Made by a program: the position numbers and the translations under genes. DNA of 64,000 bases from Leucobacter zeae (GTDB taxonomy: Bacteria; Actinomycetota; Actinomycetes; Actinomycetales; Microbacteriaceae). The stretch is taken from the NCBI RefSeq assembly GCF_016758175.1, contig NZ_QYAB01000001.1, forward strand, positions 549,256 to 613,255, given 5' to 3'. The notes below the pieces were generated by a model, which did no database searches, was not told the origin of the DNA, and worked only from the letters and a program-made list of their open reading frames with translations. Of the stretch, positions 32,098 to 41,283 are shown piece after piece. Each line of letters begins with the position of its first letter. The stretch's first letter is position 1.

Positions 32098-34083
32098 CTA
32101 GTCGTCGTGGCAGCAGGCGTCGCCGGCCGCGCCGCCGGCCGCACCGCCGCCCTGCGTCGCGCAGTGCGCGGACTTCGGGCGGGGGACGTCGAGGGTCGGA
32201 TTCTGGTCGAAGAAGCCGTAGGGCTTCATCGAGAAGCCGAGGCGGTCGACCGGCATGATCGGCCAGTCCTCGGGGCGTGGGAAGTGCGTCATCGCGAACG
32301 CGCACCAGACGACGATGTCGTCGCCGTCGACGGGGCGATCCTGCTCCACCCAGTGCGCGATCGTGCCCTGCTTGCCCGGGTGCTGGTTCGGGTAGGTGCC
32401 CGACGGGAAGCGCTCGGCGGCGTCGAAGTGCGTGAGCCAGAAGTGGTTCTTGGCGTACGCGGCGCGGCGCGAGATCGAGGATCCCTCGGCCGCCATCAGC
32501 GTCGGCTGAGCCGCGGCGCGCAGCTCGTAGCCGACCGGGAACCCGTGCTTGTTCAGCTTCGACGGGTTGACGATGTGCCAGACCCGGCCGACTTCGCCGT
32601 CGACGACGCGGCCGCCCTCCGCGGTGAGGCGGGTCACCTTGCGGGTGAAGCCGTTGCCCCAGGGGTTGTCGTAGCCGAACGGCACGCGCACCGCATCGTG
32701 CTCGTCGACGGCGTTCTCGACGCCGTCGACCTGCATGTCGAGGCGGGCGCAGAAGAGGTGCTGGTGGAACGGCATACCGAGTCCCTCGTCGCCGAGCGGG
32801 GAGGACCAGCGCTGGCGCTGCGCCTCGTCGCCGTACGCTGCGGTGTAGACGATGCCGGTCGCCTTGCACTCGAGCTCGATCGTGCCGTCGAGGTAGAGGT
32901 ACCAGTAGAAGCCGTAGTCGTAGTTGCCGACCGTGATGAAGAACGAGATGACGATGCGGCGGTTGCGGCGCACGTCGGCCGCCCCGGTGAACTCGTCGGT
33001 GTGCTTCCAGAGGATCCCGGCGTCCTCCTCGTGGATGCAGATCGCGTTCTTGATGGTGCGTGCGTGGCCCTGGTCGTCGGCGAGCACGGCGTCGGAGTAG
33101 TAGATCTCGCCCAGGCAGTCGCAGCCGAGCTCGAGCGAATTCGCGCTCTTGCCCATCGAGTACTCGCCGGCGTCGAAGTAGTTCTGCCAGTAGCGCACGG
33201 GGCTCGGGTCGCCGTAGGGCACCACCATCTCGGCCACCGAGGCGCGATAGACAATGGGGCGCAGCGCGCCGTTGTCGTCGAAGCCGATCTGGTGCAGCAC
33301 GAGGCCCTCGACCGGATCGAAGCCCAGGCGCACCTGCCACTTCTCCCAGGTCAGCACGTCGCCGTCGATCGAGAAGCTCGCGCCCTCGGGCTGCGTGATC
33401 TCGATCGGCTTCTGGGTCGTGCGCGGCTCGGGCAGCCACGAGTCGAGGTGGTAGTTGAAGTTCTCCTTCGGCACGGGCACGACATCGGTGTCGATGATGT
33501 CGACGACCTCGCCCGTGTTGAGATCGAGGTATGCGACGAGCCCCTCGAGCGGGTGCGCCCACGCGTTGTCCTCGGGGGTCGGCTGGATGAAGCAGGATCC
33601 GCGCACGAGGCGTCGACCGGCCTCGCCAGGGATGTCGAAGATGCCGGCCGAGAGCGCGCAGACGCGCACCTGCTCGAGGTCGGTGATGCCGCGCTTCTCG
33701 ACCGCGGCGCGGAAGCGCGGATCCCTGCGGATCATCGCCTCCGACTCCTCGTACTCGGTCATCGTGATGGGGGCCTGGCCCTCGTTCTCGATGTCGAGCA
33801 CACGGGCCATGAGCACGGAGCCCGAGGTGAGCGAGACGAGGATCTCGGTCTGCTCGCCGGTGCTGCGCTCGATGAGGGTCGAGCGCACGCGGCGGTCGAT
33901 GCCTGCCGCGCCCGCGATGACGTCGCGCTTGTCGGGCTCGACGAGGCCGACGAGCGTGAACAGCGTCGTCTCGGTGACGTGGCCCGCGTTCACGATGATG
34001 ACGCGGTTCTGCTCGATCTCCTCGGCGGTCAGCCGGTCGAGGGGGTGCCGCACGGCGGTCGCCTGGTCGGGTGAGGTGGTCAT
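32098..34083 (-). CDS. Copper-containing primary-amine oxidase
   Basis: The 661-residue enzyme oxidises primary amines such as tyramine or phenylethylamine to aldehydes with release of ammonia and H2O2. The TPQ cofactor tyrosine is Tyr388 in VGNYDYGF; the catalytic base is probably the Asp in YFDAGEY (about 304); copper ligands include the HQH pair (His440, His442). Length is normal. An unusual C-terminal Gly/Ala-rich tail ends in ACCHDD, with adjacent cysteines that could bind metal. It is the second gene of an operon with the carrier at 34090, six bases apart. Confidence 0.93.
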   Translation of the reverse strand: MTTSPDQATAVRHPLDRLTAEEIEQNRVIIVNAGHVTETTLFTLVGLVEPDKRDVIAGAAGIDRRVRSTLIERSTGEQTEILVSLTSGSVLMARVLDIENEGQAPITMTEYEESEAMIRRDPRFRAAVEKRGITDLEQVRVCALSAGIFDIPGEAGRRLVRGSCFIQPTPEDNAWAHPLEGLVAYLDLNTGEVVDIIDTDVVPVPKENFNYHLDSWLPEPRTTQKPIEITQPEGASFSIDGDVLTWEKWQVRLGFDPVEGLVLHQIGFDDNGALRPIVYRASVAEMVVPYGDPSPVRYWQNYFDAGEYSMGKSANSLELGCDCLGEIYYSDAVLADDQGHARTIKNAICIHEEDAGILWKHTDEFTGAADVRRNRRIVISFFITVGNYDYGFYWYLYLDGTIELECKATGIVYTAAYGDEAQRQRWSSPLGDEGLGMPFHQHLFCARLDMQVDGVENAVDEHDAVRVPFGYDNPWGNGFTRKVTRLTAEGGRVVDGEVGRVWHIVNPSKLNKHGFPVGYELRAAAQPTLMAAEGSSISRRAAYAKNHFWLTHFDAAERFPSGTYPNQHPGKQGTIAHWVEQDRPVDGDDIVVWCAFAMTHFPRPEDWPIMPVDRLGFSMKPYGFFDQNPTLDVPRPKSAHCATQGGGAAGGAAGDACCHDD

Positions 34084-34089
34084 GGGTGA

Positions 34090-35631
34090 TCATTCCCCTT
34101 TCAGAGTGTCGATGTTCTCTTCGAGTCCCACCATCAGGGCCTCGGTGTGGAGTACGGGGCTGGCCTCGCGGATCCTGCGGCCCCTGGCGTAGCCGACGAG
34201 CGCGAGCGCCGCGAGCACCGCGAGGGTGCCGAGCGTGAGCGCGGTGAACGCGCCCTGATCCACGCCCCAGATCTCGAGGAAGTCGTAGTCGAGGCCGACC
34301 GCGCGTTCGAGGACTCCCGGGAACACGGCGGACCAGGAGCCGAGCAGGATCCAGAGGAACGCGAGGGCGCCGAGCACGGTGAAGCCGGTGTTGCCGACGG
34401 GGGCGCGGAACGGTCGCTCGACGTTCGGGTACTTCCACCGCAGCTTGATCGCCGCCGGGATGATGAGCAGGTAGCTCAGCAGGAAGGTCGAGATGGAGAT
34501 CGAGAGCACGACGCCGAAGACCGCCCCGGCGCTGCCGCTGAGCTGCATCGCGGCGATCATGAAGACGGTCGACACCACGCCCGACAGCAGGTTCACATTG
34601 ACCGGAGTGCCCAGACCGGCGTGGAACTTGCCGAAGAAGCCGCCGAAGAAGGAACCGTCCGCCGCGGTGAGCGCCTGCATGCGGTCGCTCAGGATCATCC
34701 ACGCCGCGCCCTGCGACGCGATGATGACCACGAAGAGGAGCGCCGCGATGACGACCATCGCGTCGGCCGCGGGTCCGTACACGCTGAACACGGTCTGCAC
34801 GGCGTCGAGCAGCCCGCCGATGCCGGTGATGGTCTGCGCCGGGAGCACGAGCAGCATGGCGAGGATCGGGAAGAGGTAGCAGAGGGCGGCGATGACGCCG
34901 GACCGGGCGATCGACACCGGGATGTCGCGCTTCGGATCCTTCATCTCGCCCGAGGCGCTGTTGCTGGCCTCGAAGCCGAGGTAGGCGAAGAGCAGCAGCG
35001 GTACGAGGCCGAGGAACCCGCCGAGCGTCGGCTTGAAGTCGGCGAGGCTGAGCGGCTGCACGCCGTGCTGCGCCGCGTAGAGCACGGTGGTGAACAGGAA
35101 GAAGCCGAGGAAGATGATCTTCAGCACGCCGCCCATCGTCGGCAGCCACTTCGCCTTCGCGAGCGACAGGATCGCCGCGAGCACCGTGATCCAGATGAAG
35201 ACGGTCTTGAACGCGTAGTCGGCGAAGGATCCCGCGGGGATGGGGCTGATGAACTGATCCCAGGTCGCGACCGCGAGGAACGACATCGAGCCGCCGACCC
35301 ACACGGGCTGGGTGACCCAGCTCAGGATCGAGGCGATCGCGCCTGCGGGCCGGCCGAACGCCTGGCGGACCCAGAGGTACGCGCCGCCCTCGCCGATGAA
35401 GGTACTGCCGGTCTCGGCGAAGATGAGCGCGTACGGCACGAGGAAGCAGACGGCGAGGACCAGGGTCCAGGTGAACGTCTCGGCGCCGAAGCCGGCGGTC
35501 TCGGCGAGGACCTCGATGCCGAGCACGGCGGACATCACGATCAGGACGATGTCGAATCGGCCGAGCGTCTTCTTCAGGTGCTTCGTCTGCTCGTCCGCGA
35601 ATGCGGTCGACTGCTCCAGGGATGACACCAT
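34090..35631 (-). CDS. APC-family amino acid/amine permease
   Basis: The 513-residue membrane protein has about twelve membrane segments, with VMSAVLGIEVLAETAGFGAETF at the first helix, GEGGAYLWVRQAFG and LLLFAYLGFEASNSASGEMKDPKRDIP, all of the APC superfamily. It probably imports the amine used by the oxidase. The start is uncertain by one codon: ATG 35631 is only three bases from AGGAGG, whereas GTG 35628 is at six bases, which is a better ribosome-binding distance. It is divergent from the TetR gene at 35777. Confidence 0.9.
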   Translation of the reverse strand: MVSSLEQSTAFADEQTKHLKKTLGRFDIVLIVMSAVLGIEVLAETAGFGAETFTWTLVLAVCFLVPYALIFAETGSTFIGEGGAYLWVRQAFGRPAGAIASILSWVTQPVWVGGSMSFLAVATWDQFISPIPAGSFADYAFKTVFIWITVLAAILSLAKAKWLPTMGGVLKIIFLGFFLFTTVLYAAQHGVQPLSLADFKPTLGGFLGLVPLLLFAYLGFEASNSASGEMKDPKRDIPVSIARSGVIAALCYLFPILAMLLVLPAQTITGIGGLLDAVQTVFSVYGPAADAMVVIAALLFVVIIASQGAAWMILSDRMQALTAADGSFFGGFFGKFHAGLGTPVNVNLLSGVVSTVFMIAAMQLSGSAGAVFGVVLSISISTFLLSYLLIIPAAIKLRWKYPNVERPFRAPVGNTGFTVLGALAFLWILLGSWSAVFPGVLERAVGLDYDFLEIWGVDQGAFTALTLGTLAVLAALALVGYARGRRIREASPVLHTEALMVGLEENIDTLKGE

Positions 35632-35661
35632 CCACCTCCTTGTGGGTCGGGAACCCTGTAG

Positions 35662-35685
35662 TTCTTTGCGGTTCACCCTAAAGAA
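35662..35685. promoter_or_regulatory. Inverted repeat between amine permease and TetR genes
   Basis: TTCTTT (35662-35667) and AAAGAA (35680-35685) form an inverted pair with a 12-base spacer in the divergent region. Its position, 31 bases upstream of the permease start, suits an operator for the adjacent TetR repressor. Confidence 0.45.
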
Positions 35686-35776
35686 TTGCACGGATCCCCG
35701 GCGAGCGGGAGGCGAATCCGCATCCGCGCCATACGCATCGGCGGTCTTCCCCATCTGTTCACGAGATAATGCGTGC

Positions 35777-36373
35777 ATGGCTCGACCGAAGAACCAGGCG
35801 GCCCGCAGGCAGGAACTCGTGCGCGCGGCGAAGGGCGCGATCGCCGAGCTGGGACTCACCGGGCTGCGCGCCGTGGACGTCGCCGCGCGCACCGACCTCA
35901 GCCCGGCGTCGGTCGCCTACTACTACCCGGATCTCGACGAGCTGATCCGCGAGGTGCATCGCGACGAGGTCGAGCGCTTCTACTGGAGCCGGAAGCGCGA
36001 GACCGCGGAGTCGGACGACCCGCGCGAGCAGCTGCGGCGCATGGTCCGCAGCGGCATCCCCGGATCGCGCGAGGACATCGATTTCCAGGTGCTCAACGAA
36101 CTGCACACGCACGCCTACCGCGAGCCGTACCACGCGGGGCTCATGGCCGAGCTCTACGAGCGCGAGGTCTCGCTCTACGCCGAGGTGCTCGAGCGGGGGA
36201 GTGCGACGGGGGTGTTCGCCATGCGGGCGCCCGTCGCGCTCGCCGCGAGCAACCTCGTCGCGCTCGAGGATGCGTACGGGCTGCACCTGATGGGCGGCAG
36301 CCCGCTCGACGCGGCAGGGGTCTACGAGCTGATCATCGCGAACGCGGCGGTGCTCACGGGCTGCGCGCTCTGA
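35777..36373 (+). CDS. TetR-family transcriptional regulator (BetI-like)
   Basis: The 198-residue protein has the HTH LVRAAKGAIAELGLTGLRAVDVAARTDLSPASVAYYYPDLDELI and an all-helical ligand domain with the conserved end LVALEDAYGLHLMGGSPLD as in BetI-type regulators. GATAAT at 35765-35770 is six bases before the ATG, so a leaderless mRNA is likely. It probably represses the divergent permease/amine oxidase operon in the absence of amine or aldehyde (inference). Confidence 0.88.
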   Translation: MARPKNQAARRQELVRAAKGAIAELGLTGLRAVDVAARTDLSPASVAYYYPDLDELIREVHRDEVERFYWSRKRETAESDDPREQLRRMVRSGIPGSREDIDFQVLNELHTHAYREPYHAGLMAELYEREVSLYAEVLERGSATGVFAMRAPVALAASNLVALEDAYGLHLMGGSPLDAAGVYELIIANAAVLTGCAL

Positions 36374-36439
36374 GGCGGCGGGGCCCGTCCTCGCCATCCT
36401 GCGGGGCCGCACCCCCGTCCTCCTGCGGGACCATACTTC

Positions 36440-36519
36440 CGTCATCCTGCGCGAGGGACGAGTCGCAGGATCTCACCCGGGTGGATCCTGCGACTCGCTT
36501 CGCTCGCGCAGGATGACGG
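36440..36519. repeat. Head-to-head pair of the GGATCCTGCGACTCGC repeat
   Basis: A direct copy at 36483-36519 is nearly identical to the unit at 3259-3298. An inverted copy precedes it (about 36447-36475, with GTCATCCTGCGCGAGG and GAGTCGCAGGATC). They lie between the convergent TetR and short-chain dehydrogenase genes and could end both transcripts. The 36374-36567 gap holds nothing else that I recognise. Confidence 0.65.
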
Positions 36520-36567
36520 AACCGTGGCGGCGGCGAGGAGTCCGAGCGGGGCTCCGCTCGCCGAGGG

Positions 36568-37335
36568 TCAGATCCGCGCGATCTCCTGCCGGGGGCGCAC
36601 GGCGATGTCGGTGATCTGCACGTCGGCCGGAGCGTCCACGACGAAGCGCAGCGCGGCGGCGACCGACTCCGGTCGGATGTAGCGCTCGGGATCGTAGGAC
36701 TCCGGCGGGACGAGGCCGCGCAGCATCTCGGTGTCGGTCTGGCCCGGCGCGATGGTGACGACCCGGATGCGATGCGGCTCCTCGTCGATCCGCAGCACAT
36801 CCGCGACGGCGCGGAGCGCGTGCTTCGACGCCGCGTAGACGGCGCTGCCAGGCACCGGCCGGGTGCTGGCTCCCGACCCGATGAACACCGCGGTGCCCTG
36901 CGAGGCGCGCAGCAGCGGGAGCGTGCGGCGCGTGAGCACCGCAGGGGCCGTGACGTTGACGGCGAAGTGCTCGGCCCAGTCGGCGGCCTCCGCGGCGTCG
37001 ACGCCGTAGGTGCGCGCGATCGCGGCCGCGTGCACGAGCACGTCGAGGCGATCGAGACCGGCGACGCGGTCGGCGATCGCGGCCTCGTCGGTCACGTCGA
37101 GCACCCACGCCTCGTGGCCGCCGTGCCCGGAGCCGGCGGACGCCCCGCCGGAAGCCCCGTCGAGGGAGACGAGCAGCGCCTCGAGGCGCGCCCGGTTCCG
37201 GCCGACGGCGATCACCCGGTGGGTCGCGGACAGCTCGCGAGCGATCTCGCCGCCCATGCCGCCCGAGGCGCCCGTGACCAGGGCGACCGGGGGATCTTGG
37301 GGCCGATCGTTCGCGGTCGATCCGGGGTCAGTCAT
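36568..37335 (-). CDS. Short-chain dehydrogenase/reductase (SDR)
   Basis: This 255-residue NAD(P)-dependent oxidoreductase shows TGASGGMGGEIAREL, the N-A-A-like segment VHAAAIA, the Ser of IGSGAS and the catalytic YAASK. It is of classical SDR length. It overlaps the FAD/NAD(P)-binding gene by 8 bases, and both are transcribed leftwards from the divergent region at 39479-39642, so the two oxidoreductases are probably co-expressed. Substrate unknown. Confidence 0.9.
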   Translation of the reverse strand: MTDPGSTANDRPQDPPVALVTGASGGMGGEIARELSATHRVIAVGRNRARLEALLVSLDGASGGASAGSGHGGHEAWVLDVTDEAAIADRVAGLDRLDVLVHAAAIARTYGVDAAEAADWAEHFAVNVTAPAVLTRRTLPLLRASQGTAVFIGSGASTRPVPGSAVYAASKHALRAVADVLRIDEEPHRIRVVTIAPGQTDTEMLRGLVPPESYDPERYIRPESVAAALRFVVDAPADVQITDIAVRPRQEIARI

Positions 37336-39478
37336 GCTGGGCTCCTTCGATTCGTGCGGCGGCGAGGGCTGTGCGGATCGCGCTGCCTGCGACCCGGTCG
37401 GTCTCGCGGAGCATCGGCGGATCCGTGCCGGGCATCGGACTGATGATCGTATCGTGCAGCGCGTCGTCGACCGGGATCCCCGCGATGTGCACGGCCGGAT
37501 CGGGCGTGCCGTCGGCCCGGACGATGCGGCCGTCCTCGGCGCGGACGTCGAACGCCGCGGTCGCGACCTCGCGGCCGTCGCGCGCCCGCACTGCGAACGG
37601 CCGGGCGCGACCCGCGTCGAGCAGCGAGCGGGCGAGCGGGTCGGCCGTCGCGGAGACGTCGTGGAAGTGCATCCAGGCGTCGACGAGGACCGGGGCGCTC
37701 ACCTCGGCGTCGGCCACGGCGGGCGACATCGTCGTGAACCCGCGGTCGTCGAGCACGAGCCTCGCACCCGGGCCGATGAAGCGCACGATGCCCGCCTCGG
37801 CGAGGGCGAGCAGCTGGCGGTTGCGGAAGGCGGGCGGCCCGGATCCGGCGAGGGCTCCGACCGCCATGACCGTGCGGTAGCCGTTGCCGCGGGACTCGGC
37901 GTCGAACCCGCCCATCGTGCCGATCCTGCTCACCGCGCCGCGGGCCGTGCTCACCGACCACAGCCCGGCCTTCACCGCGCTGTCGCGGCCGAGCTCGGCT
38001 TCGCGCAGGTCGTCGGCGACGCGCGAGCGCACCCACGCGTCGAACGCCGCCGCGTTCGGGAACGGTCCGCGCGCGGGGTGCATCTCCGCGAGCAAGTCGA
38101 AGCGGTCGGCGGGATTCGGGATGAGCGGCTCGAGCGCCGCGTTCATCCGCGCGGGAGCGAGGTTCAGGTCTGCGAGCGCCGCGTCGCTCCGCGACCCCGG
38201 CGCCCCGGTTGCCGACGCGCTCAGGACGTCTTCGAGCCCGTGCTCGATCGCGGCGAGCGCGTCGGGGAGGCCGCCGGGGACCGCCTCGGGGCGCACGCGG
38301 TGCAGCGTCGTGACGAAGTCGGTGTAGGCGTCGGCGACGACGCGGGGCCAGACCGCCCGGTCGAAGTCGATGGGCCGGGGCGCCGCGCTCCAGTCGACGG
38401 AGCGGAGGAACCGCTGCTCGGTGCGCGGCGGGAGCGACCCGTAGAGCGTCTTCGCGCGGAAGGGCACCCCGCGGCGCGAGGTGACGTGGAGCCGGGGCTC
38501 GCGCCCCGATGCTTCGTACCGGAGCCCGCCGGGCGCGGTCGGATCGGCCGCGAACCGCCCGCCGCGGCCGATCGTGAGGAGCGCGGCGGCGTCGAAGAAT
38601 CCCATGCCGAGCCCGCGCACGATCGCCCGCGCGCCGTCGGGTACGAAGTCGAGCCGCTGCTCGGCGGGGCTCCCCGGGCGTACCCAGACGAACGACGGGT
38701 GCGCCGCGAGGTGCTGCTCGATCCCGCGCTCGGCCTCGGTCGGGGTGCGGGGCATCCACCCGGTCGCGATGATCACGGCGTCGGCGAGCACGGCGCTCCC
38801 GTCTGCGAGCGACACGGTCTCCGACGGCACCGTCTCCGACGCTGCGCCCTCGTCGTGCGCGACGCCCACAGCGCGACCGCGGTGCTGGATCGCGCGGACG
38901 CCCTTGGGCAGCAGCGCGACGGCGCGGTCGAAGCACCAGGCGAGGTACTCGCCGTAGAGCGCCCGGCTCGGATGGGATTCGGGGCGGAGCGCCGCGAGTT
39001 CGACCCCGTAGTCGACGGCGAGGCCGGGGCGCGGCGGGAACGCGTCGAACGCGGCCCGGTGCGACCGGGGGATCGCCGCGAGCCGTGCCGGGCGGTCGGG
39101 ATCCGGGCCGACGACGAGCGCTGCGGTGCCCGGCGGGGTCGTGCCCGAATCCGCCGCACCGGGGATTCCGGCCTCCGGGTCCGCCGCGAAGGCGAGCAGG
39201 CACCACTCGTACAGCGTCGGTCCCTCGCGCACGGGGCCTGTCACGCTCGCGCCCGGCTCGGTGAAGAGGGTCACCGCGTCGGCGAGCGTGTTCATGCAGA
39301 GCTCGCGGTCCTGGTCGGTGCGCCAGATGCGCCCTGAGCCGGGCGGGGCGTCGTCGATGATGTGCAGGTCCAGGGAGACGCCCTGCGGCAGCAGTGCGCC
39401 GATCCGCTCGATCAGCGAGGTGCCCCGGGGCCCGGCCCCGATGATGGCGATGGAGGCGCGGCGGGGCTGGGACGACAT
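37328..39478 (-). CDS. Large FAD/NAD(P)-binding protein (pfam13454-like)
   Basis: The 716-residue protein begins with a dinucleotide fold ASIAIIGAGPRGTSLIERIG and contains DDAPPGSGRIWRTDQ, ATGWMPRTP and FFDAAALLTIGRGG, as in the FAD-NAD(P)-binding family found near siderophore or amino-acid oxidation genes. The late VLVDAWMHFHDVSATADPLA suggests a dedicated substrate domain. It is divergent from the peptide-type ABC operon, and it may oxidise a compound imported by that system. Function not established. Confidence 0.8.
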   Translation of the reverse strand: MSSQPRRASIAIIGAGPRGTSLIERIGALLPQGVSLDLHIIDDAPPGSGRIWRTDQDRELCMNTLADAVTLFTEPGASVTGPVREGPTLYEWCLLAFAADPEAGIPGAADSGTTPPGTAALVVGPDPDRPARLAAIPRSHRAAFDAFPPRPGLAVDYGVELAALRPESHPSRALYGEYLAWCFDRAVALLPKGVRAIQHRGRAVGVAHDEGAASETVPSETVSLADGSAVLADAVIIATGWMPRTPTEAERGIEQHLAAHPSFVWVRPGSPAEQRLDFVPDGARAIVRGLGMGFFDAAALLTIGRGGRFAADPTAPGGLRYEASGREPRLHVTSRRGVPFRAKTLYGSLPPRTEQRFLRSVDWSAAPRPIDFDRAVWPRVVADAYTDFVTTLHRVRPEAVPGGLPDALAAIEHGLEDVLSASATGAPGSRSDAALADLNLAPARMNAALEPLIPNPADRFDLLAEMHPARGPFPNAAAFDAWVRSRVADDLREAELGRDSAVKAGLWSVSTARGAVSRIGTMGGFDAESRGNGYRTVMAVGALAGSGPPAFRNRQLLALAEAGIVRFIGPGARLVLDDRGFTTMSPAVADAEVSAPVLVDAWMHFHDVSATADPLARSLLDAGRARPFAVRARDGREVATAAFDVRAEDGRIVRADGTPDPAVHIAGIPVDDALHDTIISPMPGTDPPMLRETDRVAGSAIRTALAAARIEGAQHD

Positions 39479-39528
39479 GCCTCCGTTATACGCGCCCCTG
39501 GCGTCGGGCGTCGAAGCAGATGACCGAA

Positions 39529-39606
39529 TGTAACGGGGCGCTGCGTTGCGATCGATCATGAACTTCTGTTACACCTTGACTTTCGCGGACATTATGTCTC
39601 GCATAA
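39529..39606. promoter_or_regulatory. Divergent regulatory region upstream of the ABC operon
   Basis: TGTAAC (39529-39534) and GTTACA (39568-39573) form an inverted pair; TTGACT (39576-39581) is a possible -35; TTATG (39592-39596) and CATAA (39602-39606) form a tight palindrome over the probable -10 of the substrate-binding protein gene. AAGGAG then precedes ATG 39643. The AT content is clearly above that of the flanking genes. Confidence 0.4.
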
Positions 39607-39642
39607 CAATAGCTTGTCCGCACACCCTCAGAAGGAGTCCCC

Positions 39643-41283
39643 ATGAACAAGCGCCGTCTCGCCTGGATCGGAGCGCTCGCCGTCGCGGCGGTCGCGCTGA
39701 TGGGCTGCTCCGCGTCAGGCAGCGGAGGCGACGCCGGCGGCGATTCCGCCGGGGGCACGCTCACCTACCTCGAACCGCAGACCTGGATCACGCTGTACCC
39801 GCCGGCCGGCGGCTTCTACCCCAACGGCGGCGTCATCAACCAGATCACCGACCGCCTGCTGTACCAGAATCCCGAGACGCTCGAGCTCGAGCCCTGGATC
39901 GCCGAGGATCTGCCCGAGGTCAACGCGGATGCGACCGAGTACACCTTCACGCTGCGCGAGGGCGTCACGTACTCCGACGGCAGCCCGCTCGATGCCGAGA
40001 ACGTGGTCAAGAACTTCGACCTCTTCGGGAAGGGCGATCCGGATCGCGCGCTCAACGTCTCGGAGGCGATCAACAACTACGACCACGGCGAGGTCGTCGA
40101 CGAGCGCACGGTGAAGTTCTTCTTCTCCGCGCCAGCTCCCGGATTCGCGCAGGCCGTCTCGACCATCAACTCGGGCCTGCTCTCGAACGACACGCTCGAT
40201 CGCACGGGCGAGGAGTTCGGGCCGGGCAACGCCAAGGAGATCGTCGGCAGCGGCCCGTTCGTGGTCGCCGACGAGAAGATCGGCAGCGAGCTCGATCTCG
40301 AGGCGCGCGACGACTACGACTGGGCGCCGCCCTCGCTGCAGCACCAGGGAGCCGCGGCCATCGACGGCGTGCACATCGTCGTGGCGGCCGAGGACAGCGT
40401 GCGCATCGGCACGGTCGTCTCCGGCCAGGCCGACATCGCCCGTACGATCCCGGCTCCCGACGAGCAGCAGTTCGCCGCCGACGGCCTCGAACTCGTCGCG
40501 GCGGCCACCAACGGCGTCAACAACGGGCTGAACCTGCGTTTCGGCCACCCGCTGCTGCAGGACATCAAGGTGCGTCAGGCGATCATCGCGGGCGTCGACC
40601 GCGAGGCGATCGTGCAGACCCTCTTCACCGACAGCTACCCGCTCGCGACCGGGGTGCTGGCGAAGAGCGCCCTCGGCTACACCGATACGTCGAAGTTCTA
40701 CGACTACGATCCCGAGCGGGCGGCCGAGCTGCTCGACGAGGCCGGATGGAAGCCCGGCGCCGACGGGATCCGCGAGAAGGACGGCCAGAAGCTCGAGCTG
40801 ACCTTCAACGAGGCGCTGCCGCAGCCGCGCTCGAAGGAGGTCGTGACCCTCATCCAGGAGCAGCTCGCGAAGATCGGCATCGGCGTCGAGATCTTCCCGG
40901 GCGATCAGGTCGCCCAGGACGAGGCGCAGCGGGATCTCGACACGATCCAGGTCTTCCACTCGATGGTCGGCCGCGCCGACTTCGACGTGCTGAAGTCGCA
41001 GTACTTCTCGGGCAACCGCAACGCCCTCGTGAACCTCGACCCGAAGACGCAGAAGCCCTTCGACGCCGAGCTCGACGGGCTGCTCTCGAAGATCGCCTCC
41101 GTGCCGACGACCGAGGAGCGCGAGGCCGCGTCTGCGGCGGCGCAGCAGCGGATCGCGGAGCAGGCCTACGTGCTGCCGCTCTTCGAGGAGCCCCAGGTGT
41201 TCGGTCTGCGTTCGGGCGTCTCGGGCTTCAAGACCGAGTCGGTCGGCCGCCCGTCGTTCTACGAAGTGACCGTCGAGAAGTGA
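39643..41283 (+). CDS. ABC transporter substrate-binding lipoprotein, KPN_01854-like (SBP_bac_5)
   Basis: The 546-residue lipoprotein has the lipobox ALMGCS (acylated Cys25) and an oligopeptide/nickel-type binding domain. The segment YPPAGGFYPNGGVINQITDRLLYQ and the closing region agree with what I recall of the KPN_01854 subfamily, which accompanies CMD/peroxidase-domain proteins. The operon continues with two permeases, a fused ATPase and a CMD fusion. Its ligand is unknown; a small organic ligand rather than a peptide is likely from the partners (inference). Confidence 0.88.
   Translation: MNKRRLAWIGALAVAAVALMGCSASGSGGDAGGDSAGGTLTYLEPQTWITLYPPAGGFYPNGGVINQITDRLLYQNPETLELEPWIAEDLPEVNADATEYTFTLREGVTYSDGSPLDAENVVKNFDLFGKGDPDRALNVSEAINNYDHGEVVDERTVKFFFSAPAPGFAQAVSTINSGLLSNDTLDRTGEEFGPGNAKEIVGSGPFVVADEKIGSELDLEARDDYDWAPPSLQHQGAAAIDGVHIVVAAEDSVRIGTVVSGQADIARTIPAPDEQQFAADGLELVAAATNGVNNGLNLRFGHPLLQDIKVRQAIIAGVDREAIVQTLFTDSYPLATGVLAKSALGYTDTSKFYDYDPERAAELLDEAGWKPGADGIREKDGQKLELTFNEALPQPRSKEVVTLIQEQLAKIGIGVEIFPGDQVAQDEAQRDLDTIQVFHSMVGRADFDVLKSQYFSGNRNALVNLDPKTQKPFDAELDGLLSKIASVPTTEEREAASAAAQQRIAEQAYVLPLFEEPQVFGLRSGVSGFKTESVGRPSFYEVTVEK

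Noticed and set aside
32027-35635. Minus-strand frame of 1202 codons over the amine oxidase and permease genes
   Set aside because: It is a shifted frame of the same strand with Arg-rich nonsense; the true frames contain the TPQ site and APC motifs.
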